This document shows positions 24,513 to 35,036 of a DNA stretch of 64,000 bases, one piece after another (position 1 is the stretch's first letter; each line of letters opens with the position of its first letter). Source of the DNA: an uncultured Bacteroidota bacterium (GTDB lineage Bacteria; Bacteroidota; Bacteroidia; Bacteroidales; P3); assembly GCA_902784465.1 (NCBI GenBank), contig CACZUZ010000004.1, positions 1-64,000 on the forward strand. The letters are read 5' to 3'. The position numbers and the translations under genes were made by a program. A model generated the notes under the pieces. The model saw nothing but the letters and a program-made list of their open reading frames with translations. It was not told where the DNA came from and ran no database searches.

Positions 24513-25283
24513 ATGGGAAAAATCATCTCTATAGCCAACCAAAAGGGTGGAGTGGGCAAGACGACAACTGCCACCAACCTCTCCGCTTCTTTGGCGGTGT
24601 TGGAAAAAAAAGTGCTCCTTATCGACGCTGACCCTCAGGCTAATGCCACCTCGGGTCTGGGCGTCAACCCCGAAACGGTCGAGCAGAGCGCTTACGAATG
24701 TTTCTTGGGGCAGGTGCCTGCCAAGGACTGTATCGTCGAAACGGAAACACCTAACTTGTGGCTGCTGCCGACACGTATCGATCTGGTGGGCGCCGAGATT
24801 GACCTCGTCAACGAGAAACAGCGCGAGTTCTTCATCCAAAAAGCCCTGGAACCTATCAAGAACGACTACGATTTCATCTTTATCGACTGTTCTCCTTCCC
24901 TGGGCCTCATAACCATCAACTCTCTCACCGCTTCCGACTCGGTCATCATCCCCATACAGAGTGAGTATTTCGCTCTCGAAGGTCTTGGCAAACTGCTCAA
25001 TACGGTACGCATCGTGCAGACCCGTCTCAACCCGAAACTCAACATCGAGGGTCTTCTCATTACGATGTACGACTCGCGCCTGCGTCTTGCACGTCAGGTC
25101 GTTGAGGATGTCCGCAGCCACTTCAAACAGATGGTTTTCGACACCCTCATCTATCGCAACACCAAGCTTGCCGAAGCCCCAAGCTATGGTCGATCCATCA
25201 TCATGCACGACGCCTCCTGTCCAGGTGCCATCAACTATATCAACTTGGCAAACGAGATCCTGCGACGCAACGGCATGGCTTAG
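24513..25283 (+). CDS. parA: chromosome partitioning ATPase ParA
   Basis: Cytoplasmic Walker-type ATPase (256 residues) that works with ParB to move sister origins apart. Deviant Walker A KGGVGKTT (about 11-18), A' box LIDADPQANATSG, and Walker B FIFIDCSPSLG. Short N-terminus without a DNA-binding regulator domain, so it is the chromosomal (Soj-like) type. parB follows after 92 bp containing a short repeat. Confidence 0.95.
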   Translation: MGKIISIANQKGGVGKTTTATNLSASLAVLEKKVLLIDADPQANATSGLGVNPETVEQSAYECFLGQVPAKDCIVETETPNLWLLPTRIDLVGAEIDLVNEKQREFFIQKALEPIKNDYDFIFIDCSPSLGLITINSLTASDSVIIPIQSEYFALEGLGKLLNTVRIVQTRLNPKLNIEGLLITMYDSRLRLARQVVEDVRSHFKQMVFDTLIYRNTKLAEAPSYGRSIIMHDASCPGAINYINLANEILRRNGMA

Positions 25284-25296
25284 AGTTGACGTATCT

Positions 25297-25324
25297 CACA
25301 CAGATTACACAGATTACACAGATT
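25297..25324. repeat. ACAGATTAC tandem repeat between parA and parB
   Basis: Three copies of the 9-bp word ACAGATTAC/ACAGATT. A small stem AACGTC-TGAA-GACGTT with a following TTTATTT comes just after it at 25326-25348. Confidence 0.75.
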
Positions 25325-25375
25325 GAACGTCTGAAGACGTTTTATTTCACACAGATACTATTTAATCGCTACTGA

Positions 25376-26260
25376 ATGACGACAAAGAAGAAAAGCTCAG
25401 GTCTGGGACGAGGTTTAGGTTCCATATTGCCAGATGTGGAAATAGATGCCGCTATGGGAAAACCCAACCTTACCACATCCATTACTACCATTCCGTTGGA
25501 TCGTATCGAGACCAACCCTTTTCAGCCTCGCAAAGAATTTGACCAAGAGGCTCTTGATGACTTGGCACAATCGATACGCCAACAGGGGGTCATCACTCCC
25601 ATCACTGTCCGTCAGATGCCCGATGGCAAGTATCAACTGATTGCTGGCGAACGCCGTGTCAGGGCATCGCTGTTGGCGGGTCTCAAGGAGGTGCCGGCAT
25701 ATATACGCATCGCCACCGACACACAGATGATGGAGATGGCCCTGGTGGAGAACATACAGCGCGAGAACCTCAATGCCATGGAGATAGCTTTCTCTTACAA
25801 AGCCCTCATAGAGGAATGCCAGCTCACACATGAACAACTGAGCGAGAAAGTCGGCAAAAACCGCTCCACCATAACCAACTACCTAAGACTACTTAATCTG
25901 CCGTCCGAAACACAGCTGGCTCTTAGCAGCGAACAGATAACCATGGCTCATGCCCGCTGCCTGGTGAACATCGAAGACCCCGAGCAGCATGTGGCTTTGT
26001 TGCACGACATCATCAACCGCCAGTTGTCGGTTCGCCAGACCGAGTTGCTGGTCAAGGAGCTGTCCAAACCTAAGCCTACCCCCACACTTCGCAAGAAGGA
26101 CGACCTTCCCGAAGTGCATGCCGCTTCCCGTTCGTCACTCAAGCAATTCCTTCAGTCGGAGGTCGACATAAAGCGCAGCCGTCGTGGTAAAGGTACTATC
26201 ACTATCCATTTCAACAGCGACCGCGATTTCGAACGTATTATTAAGCTGATTAATGACTAA
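25376..26260 (+). CDS. parB: chromosome partitioning protein ParB
   Basis: CTP-dependent sliding clamp that loads at parS sites; 294 residues. Basic N-terminal ParA-contact peptide (KKSSGLGRGLGSIL), ParB/Srx CTPase motifs (IETNPFQPRKEF, LIAGERRVRAS, ALVENIQRENLN), helix-turn-helix (EQLSEKVGKNRSTITNYLRLL), and a C-terminal dimer domain. The 3' end overlaps the DUF5683 gene by 8 bp. A near-consensus parS occurs at 38294. Confidence 0.95.
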   Translation: MTTKKKSSGLGRGLGSILPDVEIDAAMGKPNLTTSITTIPLDRIETNPFQPRKEFDQEALDDLAQSIRQQGVITPITVRQMPDGKYQLIAGERRVRASLLAGLKEVPAYIRIATDTQMMEMALVENIQRENLNAMEIAFSYKALIEECQLTHEQLSEKVGKNRSTITNYLRLLNLPSETQLALSSEQITMAHARCLVNIEDPEQHVALLHDIINRQLSVRQTELLVKELSKPKPTPTLRKKDDLPEVHAASRSSLKQFLQSEVDIKRSRRGKGTITIHFNSDRDFERIIKLIND

Positions 26261-26810
26261 ACTCTGGGGAACTGTCTTATTGCTGTTCTTGCCGCTTTGC
26301 GCATTTTCTCAGGAGACGCCACCGGCTTCGCCTCAGCACAGTCCTCGCCACTCTCTTATCCTGTCGGCCATTATTCCTGGGGCAGGCCAGATTTATAACC
26401 ATCAGGCTTGGAAAGTCCCTATTGTCTATGCCGCCCTGGGCGGCATAGGCTACTACACCTATTCCAACTACTCGCAAATGAGGTATTACCGCGACGAGTA
26501 CCTCTATCGTAGAGCCAACGGTGACCAGACCCAGTATCCCGACAATCCAGACATGGTGGCAACACCCACCTCGAATATCTACAACATGTATGAGGCCTAC
26601 AACAAGACGTTCCAGCTATCGGTGATACTGACTGTAGCAGTCTATGGCCTTAATCTTATTGATGCATACGTTTTTGGTCATCTGTTTGAGTTTCAAATCA
26701 ATGATGATCTATCGCTAAACATGTCGCCATCGCTTCTGCCTGTCGCTAATGACCCTCATTATTCTTTTCAGGCAATGGCCCCCACTGCGTCGATAACACT
26801 TAGGTTCTGA
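26253..26810 (+). CDS. DUF5683 membrane protein
   Basis: Envelope protein (185 residues) of a family found next to parB in many Bacteroidota. Signal peptide (about 1-20, CAFSQ), the conserved SLILSAIIPGAGQIYNHQAWKVPIVYAALGG block (about 33-63), which is hydrophobic and Gly/Pro-rich, a second hydrophobic stretch (about 128-148) and a beta-rich tail. It starts 8 bp inside parB, so translation is coupled. Function unknown. Confidence 0.8.
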   Translation: MTKLWGTVLLLFLPLCAFSQETPPASPQHSPRHSLILSAIIPGAGQIYNHQAWKVPIVYAALGGIGYYTYSNYSQMRYYRDEYLYRRANGDQTQYPDNPDMVATPTSNIYNMYEAYNKTFQLSVILTVAVYGLNLIDAYVFGHLFEFQINDDLSLNMSPSLLPVANDPHYSFQAMAPTASITLRF

Positions 26811-26975
26811 CGACAGCCCCTCTTGGCAGGCCTGCTTTTGCTCCGTTTTTGGCAATCATATTTCCTTGCATCTTGTTTGTTGTTTAATGTGTTGTTTATC
26901 AATTTTTAAACAAGCAATTGAACAAATAAACAAATCAACAGGAATACTTAGTGTTTATCTTTCATTTTTTTTAAG

Positions 26976-26983
26976 TATTTTTG
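26976..26983 (+). promoter_or_regulatory. -7 element upstream of valS
   Basis: TATTTTTG in the 273-bp AT-rich gap before valS. The leader would be about 95 nt. The gap otherwise shows only short AACAAATAAAC-like words near 26915-26940 and no gene. Confidence 0.5.
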
Positions 26984-27083
26984 CAGTTTGAACATTGGGT
27001 TTCTAATCGGTTCTCAATGTTCTAAGTTGATATATATTAATATTTTAATTTGTTTATTTGTTTTTATAAATAGGTACATTTAT

Positions 27084-29870
27084 ATGGAAATCGCATCGAA
27101 GTACGACCCTCGTGCCGTTGAAGAGAAATGGTACAATTTCTGGTTGGAGAAAAAACTCTTTCATTCCGAACCCGACCACCGAGTCCCTTACACTATAGTT
27201 ATTCCGCCTCCTAATGTCACCGGTGTGCTCCACATGGGACACATGCTCAACAATACCATCCAGGATGTCCTCGTCCGTCGTGCCCGCATGATGGGCAAAA
27301 ACGCTTGCTGGGTGCCTGGCACCGACCATGCCAGCATCGCCACCGAGTCGAAGGTGGTGAAATCTCTCGCCGAACAGGGCATCAAGAAACACGACCTCAC
27401 ACGCGACCAGTTCCTGGAGCATGCCTGGGAATGGACCCACAAGCACGGCGGCATCATCCTTCAGCAGCTCCGCAAGCTCGGTGCCAGCTGCGACTGGGAT
27501 CGTACAGCTTTCACTATGGACGAGACCCGCAGCGAGAGCGTCACCAAGGTCTTCGTCGACCTTTACAACAAGGGGCTCATCTACCGTGGTTTACGCATGA
27601 TTAACTGGGACCCCAAGGCTCTTACAGCCCTCTCGACCGAAGAGGTGGAATACAAAGAGGAACGCTCGAAACTCTTCTATCTGAAATACTATGTCGTTGG
27701 ACTTGAGAAGCTTGAGAATGCCGCAGAGCTTGAAGAGGCTGGTAACATAATCCACCACGACGAGAAGGGCTACTACGCAGTCGTCGCCACCACCCGTCCG
27801 GAGACCATCATGGGCGACACCGCCATGTGTGTCAATCCCAAAGACCCTAAGAACCAGTGGCTGCGTGGCCGTAAGGTTATCGTGCCTCTCGTTGGCCGCG
27901 AGGTTAACGTTATAGAGGACCGTTATGTGGACATCGAGTTTGGTACGGGATGCCTGAAGGTGACTCCAGCTCACGATGTCAACGACTACAACCTTGGCAA
28001 GACCCACAACTTGGAGACTATAGACATCTTCAATGCCGACGCTACCATTTCCGACCAGTCACCACTCTATGTTGGAATGGATCGTTTCGCATGCCGTAAG
28101 CAGATTGCCAAAGATCTTGAAGCAGCAGGACTCATGGAGAAGGTGGAAGACTACACCAACAATGTGGGCTATTCGCAGCGTAACCCCGATACCGCCGTCG
28201 AGCCGCGCCTCTCGCTCCAGTGGTTCCTCAAGATGAAGCATTTTGCCGACATCGCCCTGCCGCCGGTCATGAACGACGAAATCAAGTTCTACCCCGAAAA
28301 GTACAAGAACACCTATCGTCAGTGGCTTGAGAATATCCAGGATTGGTGCATCAGCCGCCAGCTCTGGTGGGGACACCGCATTCCTGCCTACTATTACCCG
28401 TCGTCCAACCCCGACGACACAGAGAATTTTGTTGTCGCCGAGACCGCTGAGCAGGCCCTTGAACTCGCTCGCCAGAAAACGGGCAATGCCAATCTCCAGC
28501 CGTCAGACCTCCGTCAGGATGAGGATGCTCTCGACACATGGTTCAGCTCCTGGCTTTGGCCCATCAGCCTCTTTGACGGCATCAACAACCCCGGCAACAA
28601 GGAGATTGAATACTATTATCCCACCGTCGACCTCATCACGGCTCCCGACATCATCTTCTTCTGGGTTGCCCGCATGATTATGGCCGGAGAGGAATACCTC
28701 CACAAAGTGCCTTTCCGCAATGTCTACTTCACCGGTGTGGTGCGCGACAAGCTTGGACGCAAGATGAGCAAGTCGCTTGGCAACTCTCCCGACCCCATCA
28801 AGCTCATGGAACAGTATGGCGCAGACGGTGTACGCATGGGAATGTTGCTCACCGCCCCTGCCGGCAACGACATCCTCTTCGACGAGAAAATCTGTGAACA
28901 GGGCCGCAACTTCAGCAACAAACTGTGGAATGCTCTGCGTCTCATCATGGGTTGGCAGGTTGATGACGGAACCAAGAACGGAGAGAATAATGAGAAAACC
29001 GCTATCGCCAACAACCAGCCGACAACCAATGAAGTCGCAGTCCAGTGGATGGAACAACGCATGGCACAGGTGCTTGAGGGTATAGAGAAGGATTTCGAGC
29101 AATATCGTCTCAGTGAGGCACTTATGGCTAGTTACAAACTTGCTTGGGACGACTTCTGCTCATGGTACCTCGAGATGGTTAAGCCTCCCTTCGGACAGCC
29201 TATCGACCGTGAGACCTACGATGCTACCATAAGCATTTTCAACCGTTTGATGCTTATCCTCCATCCCTTCATGCCTTTCGTCACCGAAGAAATCTGGCAT
29301 GCCCTGCAGACCATGGGCAAGGATGACGAGAAAGCCGCTTTCATCAATGCCAACTACAGCATCATGAACCAGCATGCACCTACCAGCGTGTTCTATGATG
29401 AGAGGATGCTCGACGGATGCGACACTGCACGCGAGATGATTGCTGGCGTTCGCAACCTTCGCAACAGCCGAGGCCTTTCGCCCAAGGAACAACTCGAACT
29501 GTTCGTTGTCTGTGGCGACGGCAAGCAAGCCGACAAACGTTTCGACGGCATAGTTTGCAAGCTCGGAAACGTTTCGAAGATTGAATATGTGGACAGTAAA
29601 GTCGACGGCGCTATCAGTTTCATGGTCGGCACCACCGAGTGCTTTGTCCCTATGAAACAGAATATCGACCTCGAGGCTGAACGTAAGAAACTGGAGGATG
29701 ACCTGCATTATACCGAAGGTTTCCTTGCCAGTGTGATGAAGAAACTCAACAACGAGAAGTTCGTCAACGGCGCTCCCGAAAAGGTTGTCGCTGTTGAACG
29801 CAAGAAAAAAGCCGACGCAGAGCAAAAGATTGCTGCTATCAAAAGCCAGCTTGAAAACCTTAAACAGTAA
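27084..29870 (+). CDS. valS: valine--tRNA ligase
   Basis: Class I synthetase charging tRNA-Val; 928 residues from the ATG at 27084. The in-frame ATG at 26988 would add 32 mostly hydrophobic residues encoded by the AT-rich leader and is rejected. Motifs: [13 protein letters not shown] (HIGH box, about 40-53), editing domain [12 protein letters not shown] with DYNLG, and [10 protein letters not shown] (about 558-567). The C-terminal coiled-coil ([13 protein letters not shown] ... [11 protein letters not shown]) is present. Internal segment with [18 protein letters not shown] (about 633-650) is a low-complexity linker after the catalytic core. Confidence 0.97.
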   Translation: MEIASKYDPRAVEEKWYNFWLEKKLFHSEPDHRVPYTIVIPPPNVTGVLHMGHMLNNTIQDVLVRRARMMGKNACWVPGTDHASIATESKVVKSLAEQGIKKHDLTRDQFLEHAWEWTHKHGGIILQQLRKLGASCDWDRTAFTMDETRSESVTKVFVDLYNKGLIYRGLRMINWDPKALTALSTEEVEYKEERSKLFYLKYYVVGLEKLENAAELEEAGNIIHHDEKGYYAVVATTRPETIMGDTAMCVNPKDPKNQWLRGRKVIVPLVGREVNVIEDRYVDIEFGTGCLKVTPAHDVNDYNLGKTHNLETIDIFNADATISDQSPLYVGMDRFACRKQIAKDLEAAGLMEKVEDYTNNVGYSQRNPDTAVEPRLSLQWFLKMKHFADIALPPVMNDEIKFYPEKYKNTYRQWLENIQDWCISRQLWWGHRIPAYYYPSSNPDDTENFVVAETAEQALELARQKTGNANLQPSDLRQDEDALDTWFSSWLWPISLFDGINNPGNKEIEYYYPTVDLITAPDIIFFWVARMIMAGEEYLHKVPFRNVYFTGVVRDKLGRKMSKSLGNSPDPIKLMEQYGADGVRMGMLLTAPAGNDILFDEKICEQGRNFSNKLWNALRLIMGWQVDDGTKNGENNEKTAIANNQPTTNEVAVQWMEQRMAQVLEGIEKDFEQYRLSEALMASYKLAWDDFCSWYLEMVKPPFGQPIDRETYDATISIFNRLMLILHPFMPFVTEEIWHALQTMGKDDEKAAFINANYSIMNQHAPTSVFYDERMLDGCDTAREMIAGVRNLRNSRGLSPKEQLELFVVCGDGKQADKRFDGIVCKLGNVSKIEYVDSKVDGAISFMVGTTECFVPMKQNIDLEAERKKLEDDLHYTEGFLASVMKKLNNEKFVNGAPEKVVAVERKKKADAEQKIAAIKSQLENLKQ

Positions 29871-29873
29871 ACC

Positions 29874-31346
29874 ATGAATAGACAAAAAATCATCGCATTA
29901 GCGATAATGATGGCATTTCTGCCGATAACAGTGTCTGCCCAGCAGGCATCCCTCGACTCGCTGTTGGCACACATTCGCGACCTCTCGTCATCAACCTACG
30001 AGGGTCGCCTTGCTGGTACCGATGCCTACATGTCTGCCGCAGAATATGTTATCGAGGCTCTCGAACGCTGTGGTGTCCAACCTTACAAAGGTGAATGGGC
30101 TCAGTATTTCGAGACCGAATGCAACCAGATCGAAAACTGCACGTTCAACACCTACCTTGGCTCTAAAGACAGCATGCAGGTTCAGGTATTGGGTCGCGAC
30201 TTCTGCTGCTCGGGCATGACGGGCCGTGGTTATGCTGACGCTTCCGTGGTGTTCTGTGGATATGGCATCGACAACGGTGCCTTCGACGAGTATGCCGACG
30301 TCGATGCAAAGGGCAAGATAGTCATGGTACTCAGTGGTGTACCCAAGTTTTTGCCTTCGAAGGTGACCGATGCTTACGCCACAATTCGCGACAAGGCAAG
30401 GGTCGCCCAGGCTCACGGCGCGTGCGCTCTCGTCGTTGTCAACATGTCTCTTTCCTGCTCGCCTTATGAGGTTCAGGGTGCCGTATACAGCGGTGAGCTG
30501 CCTCATCTTGCCACCTTCCCCATCATTCAGCCTACTCGCGACTGTGGCGACCGTCTCCTCGAAGGAGAGAAAATGACACTCCAGGAGGCCATCCAGCGTA
30601 TAGGCGAAAACCAGAAGCCTCAGTCTTTCCATCTGTACAAGAAGTTTGAAATCGAGGTCAACGCCAAGTATCATCCTGCCGCTTTGACAGCCAATATTAT
30701 CGGCGTATATCCTGGCAACGATGAGAAACTGAAGAACGAATATGTGGTTGTAGGTGCCAGTCTGGACCATGTAGGTATGCAGGGCACCACCTGCCTTTTC
30801 CCTGGTGCCGACAACAACGCATCGGGTGTGGCTGCCTTGATGGAGACCGCCCGTATGCTTCAACTGTCTGAGGACCAACCCTCGCGCAGCGTCATTTTCG
30901 CTGTCTTCTCAGCCAGCGAACAGCAACATTTGGGTTCACAGGTCTTTGTTTCCAACTTTAAACCTCTGAAAAACATTGAAGCGTTTGTCGACGTCTCTTC
31001 TATCGGCGGCGGCGACAGCATATCGGTGCTTGGCAACAAACGCTACCCCCAGTTATGGAATGTAGCCAGACGTGTCGACACCGTATATTGCACAAATGAT
31101 ATGTGCGTGTCGTTCAAGACGATGCCTAAGGGCGCTGCTGCTGCTTTTGACTATGTGGGTATCCCGAGCATTAATATCACAAACTACAAAGGCAACCGCC
31201 ACGCTCATGTCCCAAGCGACATTGTGGAGAACATCGACCGTCGTTTCATTGTCAAAGCCACCCAACTGCTTTTCGAGACTGTCCTCGACCTCTCTTTTGG
31301 TGAATACCAGGGCCGTTCGGCTGCCTCCAAGAGAGTAAAATTTTAA
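29874..31346 (+). CDS. M28-family-like protein with degenerate zinc site
   Basis: Secreted protein (490 residues): signal peptide (about 1-22, VSAQQ), a PA-type insert (about 110-215), and an M28 aminopeptidase fold (about 255-475). Active members bind two zincs through His, Asp, Glu, Asp and His, with a neighbouring Glu as base. Here the first motif reads GASLDHVG (Ser in place of the ligand His of HxD), the second keeps Asp in GADNNASGV, the EE pair is SASEQQHLGS (Glu-Gln), the next Asp aligns to Ser in VDVSSIGG, and the last His is kept in HAHVPSD. Loss of several ligands suggests it is not a working peptidase. It follows valS by 3 bp. Confidence 0.78.
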   Translation: MNRQKIIALAIMMAFLPITVSAQQASLDSLLAHIRDLSSSTYEGRLAGTDAYMSAAEYVIEALERCGVQPYKGEWAQYFETECNQIENCTFNTYLGSKDSMQVQVLGRDFCCSGMTGRGYADASVVFCGYGIDNGAFDEYADVDAKGKIVMVLSGVPKFLPSKVTDAYATIRDKARVAQAHGACALVVVNMSLSCSPYEVQGAVYSGELPHLATFPIIQPTRDCGDRLLEGEKMTLQEAIQRIGENQKPQSFHLYKKFEIEVNAKYHPAALTANIIGVYPGNDEKLKNEYVVVGASLDHVGMQGTTCLFPGADNNASGVAALMETARMLQLSEDQPSRSVIFAVFSASEQQHLGSQVFVSNFKPLKNIEAFVDVSSIGGGDSISVLGNKRYPQLWNVARRVDTVYCTNDMCVSFKTMPKGAAAAFDYVGIPSINITNYKGNRHAHVPSDIVENIDRRFIVKATQLLFETVLDLSFGEYQGRSAASKRVKF

Positions 31347-31351
31347 ACGTC

Positions 31352-31420
31352 AATGGTGAATGGATTATGGTGAATGGATTATGGTGAATAATGAATGGAT
31401 TATAGTGAATTGTGAATTGT
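31352..31420. repeat. GTGAATGGATTATG array, first arm
   Basis: Repeats of ATGGTGAATGGATT and GTGAATT between the M28-like gene and the gldF-gldG fusion. It is the inverse of the CAATTCA array at 31459-31488, so the two can pair. Confidence 0.8.
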
Positions 31421-31458
31421 TTTCGTGATCTACATTCTACATTATCTATACATTTGTC

Positions 31459-31488
31459 CATTCACAATTCACAATTCACAATTCACAA
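31459..31488. repeat. CAATTCA array, second arm
   Basis: Four 7-bp units (ATTCACA) ending 12 bp before the start codon of the gldF-gldG fusion. Complementary to the GTGAATT end of the array at 31352-31420. Confidence 0.8.
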
Positions 31489-31500
31489 CTAAAAAAAACA

Positions 31501-33954
31501 ATGTTTGCTTTATACAAAAAAGAGCTCTCTGCCTTTTTCTCATCCTTGATGGGGTATCTCACCATCATCGTTTTTTTGGTGCTCTCGGGACTATTGCTGT
31601 GGGTTTTCCGCTCCAGTTTCAACATCCTCGACTACAAGTATTCTGGCCTCGACGGACTCTTTCTCCTCGGACCTTTCCTCTACCTCTTCCTCATTCCTGC
31701 CATCACGATGCGAATGTTCGCCGAGGAGAAACGCAACGGCACCCTCGAACTGCTCCTCACCAAGCCCCTGTCTGAGTTTACAATAGTGGCTGCCAAGTTC
31801 TTGGCTGGCTTCACATTGGTGGTATTGTCACTGCTTCCAACGCTGGTATACTATTGGGCTGTCTACCGTCTTGGCGACCCCGTGGGCAATATCGATACGG
31901 GAAGCGTGATAGGCTCCTATATCGGTCTTCTGTTCCTCGGCGGAGCCTTTGTCGCCATCGGCATCTTTGCCTCTTCTGTCACCAACAACCAGATTGTGGC
32001 TTTTGTACTCTCGGCACTGCTTTGCGCTTTCTGTTACCTCGGATTTGACTCTCTCTATCAGCTGCTCCACGGCCGTTTTGCATTGTTGCTCCGTTGGTTA
32101 GGGCTGAAGATGCATTACGAATCAATCTCTCGTGGCGTACTCGATACTCGCGACTTGCTCTATTTCTTGTCGGTTATCACCTTCTTCCTGATGCTCACCA
32201 GAATGGTGCTGCAGTCGCACAGATGGCGCAAGAACAGCCGTCGAATGAGTCTGTATGGCTTGTCTGCCGTCATGTTTGTCCTTATCTTTGTCAACATCAG
32301 CAGCAGTTATATATTCACCCGCTTCGACCTCACTGCCGAAAAGCGTTACACGCTCTCCGACTCTACAAAGAAGATGCTGCGTGACCTCGACGAGACTGTT
32401 CTGTTCCGCGTCTACCTCGAAGGGGATGATTTGCCCACCGAATACCGTCGTTTCCGCAACGATATCAAAAACATGCTCGACCAGTTCCGTGCCTACAGCC
32501 GCTACGTGGAGTATGAGTTTGTCAACCCCAATGCTTTCGAATCGGACGAAGAGAAGAAGCAGTTCTACCAGATGATTGTCCGCAAGGGGCTTACCCCCAT
32601 ACCGGTCTCTACTTCCGAAGAGGGGGTACAAAAACAGCAACTGGTCTATCCTGCGATGGAGGTGACCTACAAGGGACGTGAAACGGCAATGCAGCTTCAG
32701 GCATCGGGTGTAACCAACCGCTCTACCGACGAGGTGGTAAACACATCCATCGAGAACTTGGAATACAATTTCGTATCTGCATTACACCGTCTCACTCGTC
32801 CCGTCAAGTCGAACATCGCCTTTTTGCGCGGTCACGGCGAGCTTGAGAATATAGACATCTACGACATTCAGATGTCGCTCGTGGAGGACTATGCTGTCGA
32901 AAATGTTGTTTTGGACAAGAACATCAACGCATTGACTGGACGTGTAATGGATACACGTGACTCAAGTATCTCTGTTAATAACAAATTCGATGTGCTGGTG
33001 GTTCCAAAACCCATCCGCACCTTCAGCGACCAGGACCTTTACATTCTTGACCAGTTTGTCATGTATGGTGGCAAAATCCTATGGCTTGTGGATGTGTTGG
33101 ATGCCGATATGGACAGTCTCTCGGACAAGCCTCAGACCTTTGCCACACGTCTGCCTCTTGGTCTTGAAGAGATGTTCTTCAACTATGGTGTCCGCATCAA
33201 TCCCGATCTGGTTATGGATTATCGTTGCCGCGGTATTCCCATGATGGGTGCCGACAATCGTATGCAGCTGGTACCCTGGTACTACTTCCCGACGTTGGTA
33301 CCCAATTCAAAACACCCCATAGTCAGAAACCTGGATGTCCTCAAAACTGACTTCATCAGCAGTATCGACCTTATCAACAACGACATAGATAAGACTGTTC
33401 TGCTTACCACCTCCGACCATGTTCATATAAAGAATGCACCTGTCAATATCCAGCTTACCGACGCCATGGTGGAGGTCGATGACCGGCTCTTCAACCGCAG
33501 CGGACTGCCTGTGGCTGTGCTGCTCGAAGGCGAGTTCCAGTCGCTGTTCCGCAACCGACTGGCATCTTCTTTCACCTCTATCAGCGAGATGGCTTACAAG
33601 CCTCGATGCGATAAGCCGACCCAGATGATTGTGGTCTCCGATGGCGACATGATTCGCAATGGTACGGCGATGAATGAGCAGGGACGCTATCCTTATCCCC
33701 TTGGTTACGACAGATATACCAATGTGGAGTTCGCCAACAAGTCGTTTATCCTCAACGCCATCAACTATCTGGCTGGCGACGAGGCCATGATTGATGCCCG
33801 TCCACGCTCCATCGACATTCGCCGACTCGATCTGGCTAAGGTACGCGACAAACGTGGCTACTATCAGTTCGCCACACTCTGCTATCCCGTTTTCATGGTG
33901 CTTGTTGTCGCTGGTATCGTGATTATTGTTAGAAGAAAAAAATATTCGAAATGA
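31501..33954 (+). CDS. gldG: GldF-GldG fusion, gliding-type ABC transporter permease
   Basis: Inner-membrane ABC-2 permease fused to the auxiliary subunit (817 residues). Residues about 1-240 form a six-helix GldF-like permease (MFALYKKELSAFF, MRMFAEEKRNGTLELLLTKP); the rest is GldG: a helix at about 255-272, the periplasmic ABC_transp_aux domain (RYTLSDSTKKML, VVPKPIRTFSDQD, RGHGEL), and a C-terminal helix (about 790-810) with a basic end. GldA/F/G support gliding in Flavobacteriia; non-gliding relatives keep the permease. No ATPase gene is nearby. The DUF4340 gene follows with a 4-bp ATGA overlap. Confidence 0.9.
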   Translation: MFALYKKELSAFFSSLMGYLTIIVFLVLSGLLLWVFRSSFNILDYKYSGLDGLFLLGPFLYLFLIPAITMRMFAEEKRNGTLELLLTKPLSEFTIVAAKFLAGFTLVVLSLLPTLVYYWAVYRLGDPVGNIDTGSVIGSYIGLLFLGGAFVAIGIFASSVTNNQIVAFVLSALLCAFCYLGFDSLYQLLHGRFALLLRWLGLKMHYESISRGVLDTRDLLYFLSVITFFLMLTRMVLQSHRWRKNSRRMSLYGLSAVMFVLIFVNISSSYIFTRFDLTAEKRYTLSDSTKKMLRDLDETVLFRVYLEGDDLPTEYRRFRNDIKNMLDQFRAYSRYVEYEFVNPNAFESDEEKKQFYQMIVRKGLTPIPVSTSEEGVQKQQLVYPAMEVTYKGRETAMQLQASGVTNRSTDEVVNTSIENLEYNFVSALHRLTRPVKSNIAFLRGHGELENIDIYDIQMSLVEDYAVENVVLDKNINALTGRVMDTRDSSISVNNKFDVLVVPKPIRTFSDQDLYILDQFVMYGGKILWLVDVLDADMDSLSDKPQTFATRLPLGLEEMFFNYGVRINPDLVMDYRCRGIPMMGADNRMQLVPWYYFPTLVPNSKHPIVRNLDVLKTDFISSIDLINNDIDKTVLLTTSDHVHIKNAPVNIQLTDAMVEVDDRLFNRSGLPVAVLLEGEFQSLFRNRLASSFTSISEMAYKPRCDKPTQMIVVSDGDMIRNGTAMNEQGRYPYPLGYDRYTNVEFANKSFILNAINYLAGDEAMIDARPRSIDIRRLDLAKVRDKRGYYQFATLCYPVFMVLVVAGIVIIVRRKKYSK

Positions 33955-35036
33955 AAAAAACAAAGTCTTTAATATACATTGTTATCGTTGCCCTGTTGGG
34001 TGTGGCGACGCTGGTCATAGTCCTGCTTCGCGGTCAAAACCATACATTTCCCCAAGACTTCCAGATAGAGGCAGCATCGATTCCTGGTGGCGTCGAAAAA
34101 ATCTTCATGGCCGACAAGGAAAACAATAGTGTCACCCTCTCGTATGTGAGCGATTCCCTCTGGATGGTTGATGATCATTACCCTGCCAACCAGTCCTTAA
34201 TCGACCTCCTGCTGCGTACACTCTCCGATATGCGCATCCGTAGTGCTGTCAACAAATCGGCTGCCGAGAACATCACTAAGCTGATGGCTGCAAAAAGCAT
34301 CAAGGTTGAGGTGTACTATAAGGATTACAGAATAAATTGGTTCGGTGGCAGGTTACGCCTTTTCCGTCACACCAAGTGCGAAGTGATCTATGTTGGGCAC
34401 GACACACAGGACATGATGGCTACCTATATGTATCGCGAAGGCGACAAGATGCCTTACATCGTCCACCTGCCGGGTTTCAGGGGCTGTATCTCGCCACGTT
34501 TCTTCATCGACCCCTACCTGTGGCGTAGCCACTCCATCGTCGACTTGCCTGTCCAGCGTATTGCTAAGATTGAACTCGAAATACCATCTATGCCTTCCGA
34601 GTCGTTTGCTGTTGTGCGTGAAGGCGATGGCTTCACCTTTAACCTCTTGACGCCACCGACGCGTGTCGACGGTTTCGACACCGCCCGTGTGGCTCAACTG
34701 CTTTCCTCCTTCGTAAAGCTCAATTTCGACGAGTATGCCAAGGTTGTGCCCAAGGCAGAATTGGACACCACGTTCTCTCGCGCACCACGCACCATTTTGC
34801 GTATCACCGACATTGATGGTTTCTCGCATGAACTCAAGACCTATATAAAATACTCCAATCCCGACGACATCCTTGCAATGCCTGACACCACTATGTATCA
34901 TGTGTTCGACTTGGACCGCCTCTATGCCGTCCTCGACAACAAGGACACAGTGCTCATCCAATATTATATCTTCGACAACATACTGCAGCCCGCCTCATTC
35001 TTCATGGGACGAGACAAATCATTCTTTGCGCGATGA
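33951..35036 (+). CDS. DUF4340 periplasmic protein
   Basis: Membrane-anchored protein of 361 residues: one N-terminal helix (about 7-27, LIYIVIVALLGVATLVIVLL) and a periplasmic region made of DUF4340 repeats (for example SVTLSYVSDSLWMVDDHYPANQSLIDLLLRTL). DUF4340 genes commonly follow GldG-type permeases, and here start and stop codons overlap on both sides (ATGA with the fusion gene, 4 bp with surE), which argues for one complex with the permease. Molecular role unknown. Confidence 0.85.
   Translation: MKKTKSLIYIVIVALLGVATLVIVLLRGQNHTFPQDFQIEAASIPGGVEKIFMADKENNSVTLSYVSDSLWMVDDHYPANQSLIDLLLRTLSDMRIRSAVNKSAAENITKLMAAKSIKVEVYYKDYRINWFGGRLRLFRHTKCEVIYVGHDTQDMMATYMYREGDKMPYIVHLPGFRGCISPRFFIDPYLWRSHSIVDLPVQRIAKIELEIPSMPSESFAVVREGDGFTFNLLTPPTRVDGFDTARVAQLLSSFVKLNFDEYAKVVPKAELDTTFSRAPRTILRITDIDGFSHELKTYIKYSNPDDILAMPDTTMYHVFDLDRLYAVLDNKDTVLIQYYIFDNILQPASFFMGRDKSFFAR

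Noticed and set aside
24417..25208. 263-codon open frame antisense to parA
   Set aside because: Shadow of a strongly conserved ATPase gene; begins inside the gene and ends in the hairpin gap.
26821..26850. GCAGGCCTGC palindrome followed by TTTT as a terminator for the parB operon
   Set aside because: A perfect palindrome without a loop; pairing would leave too few stem bases.
26988..27083. Upstream extension of valS adding a hydrophobic leader
   Set aside because: Encoded by AT-rich leader after the -7 element; the conserved N-terminus begins at 27084.
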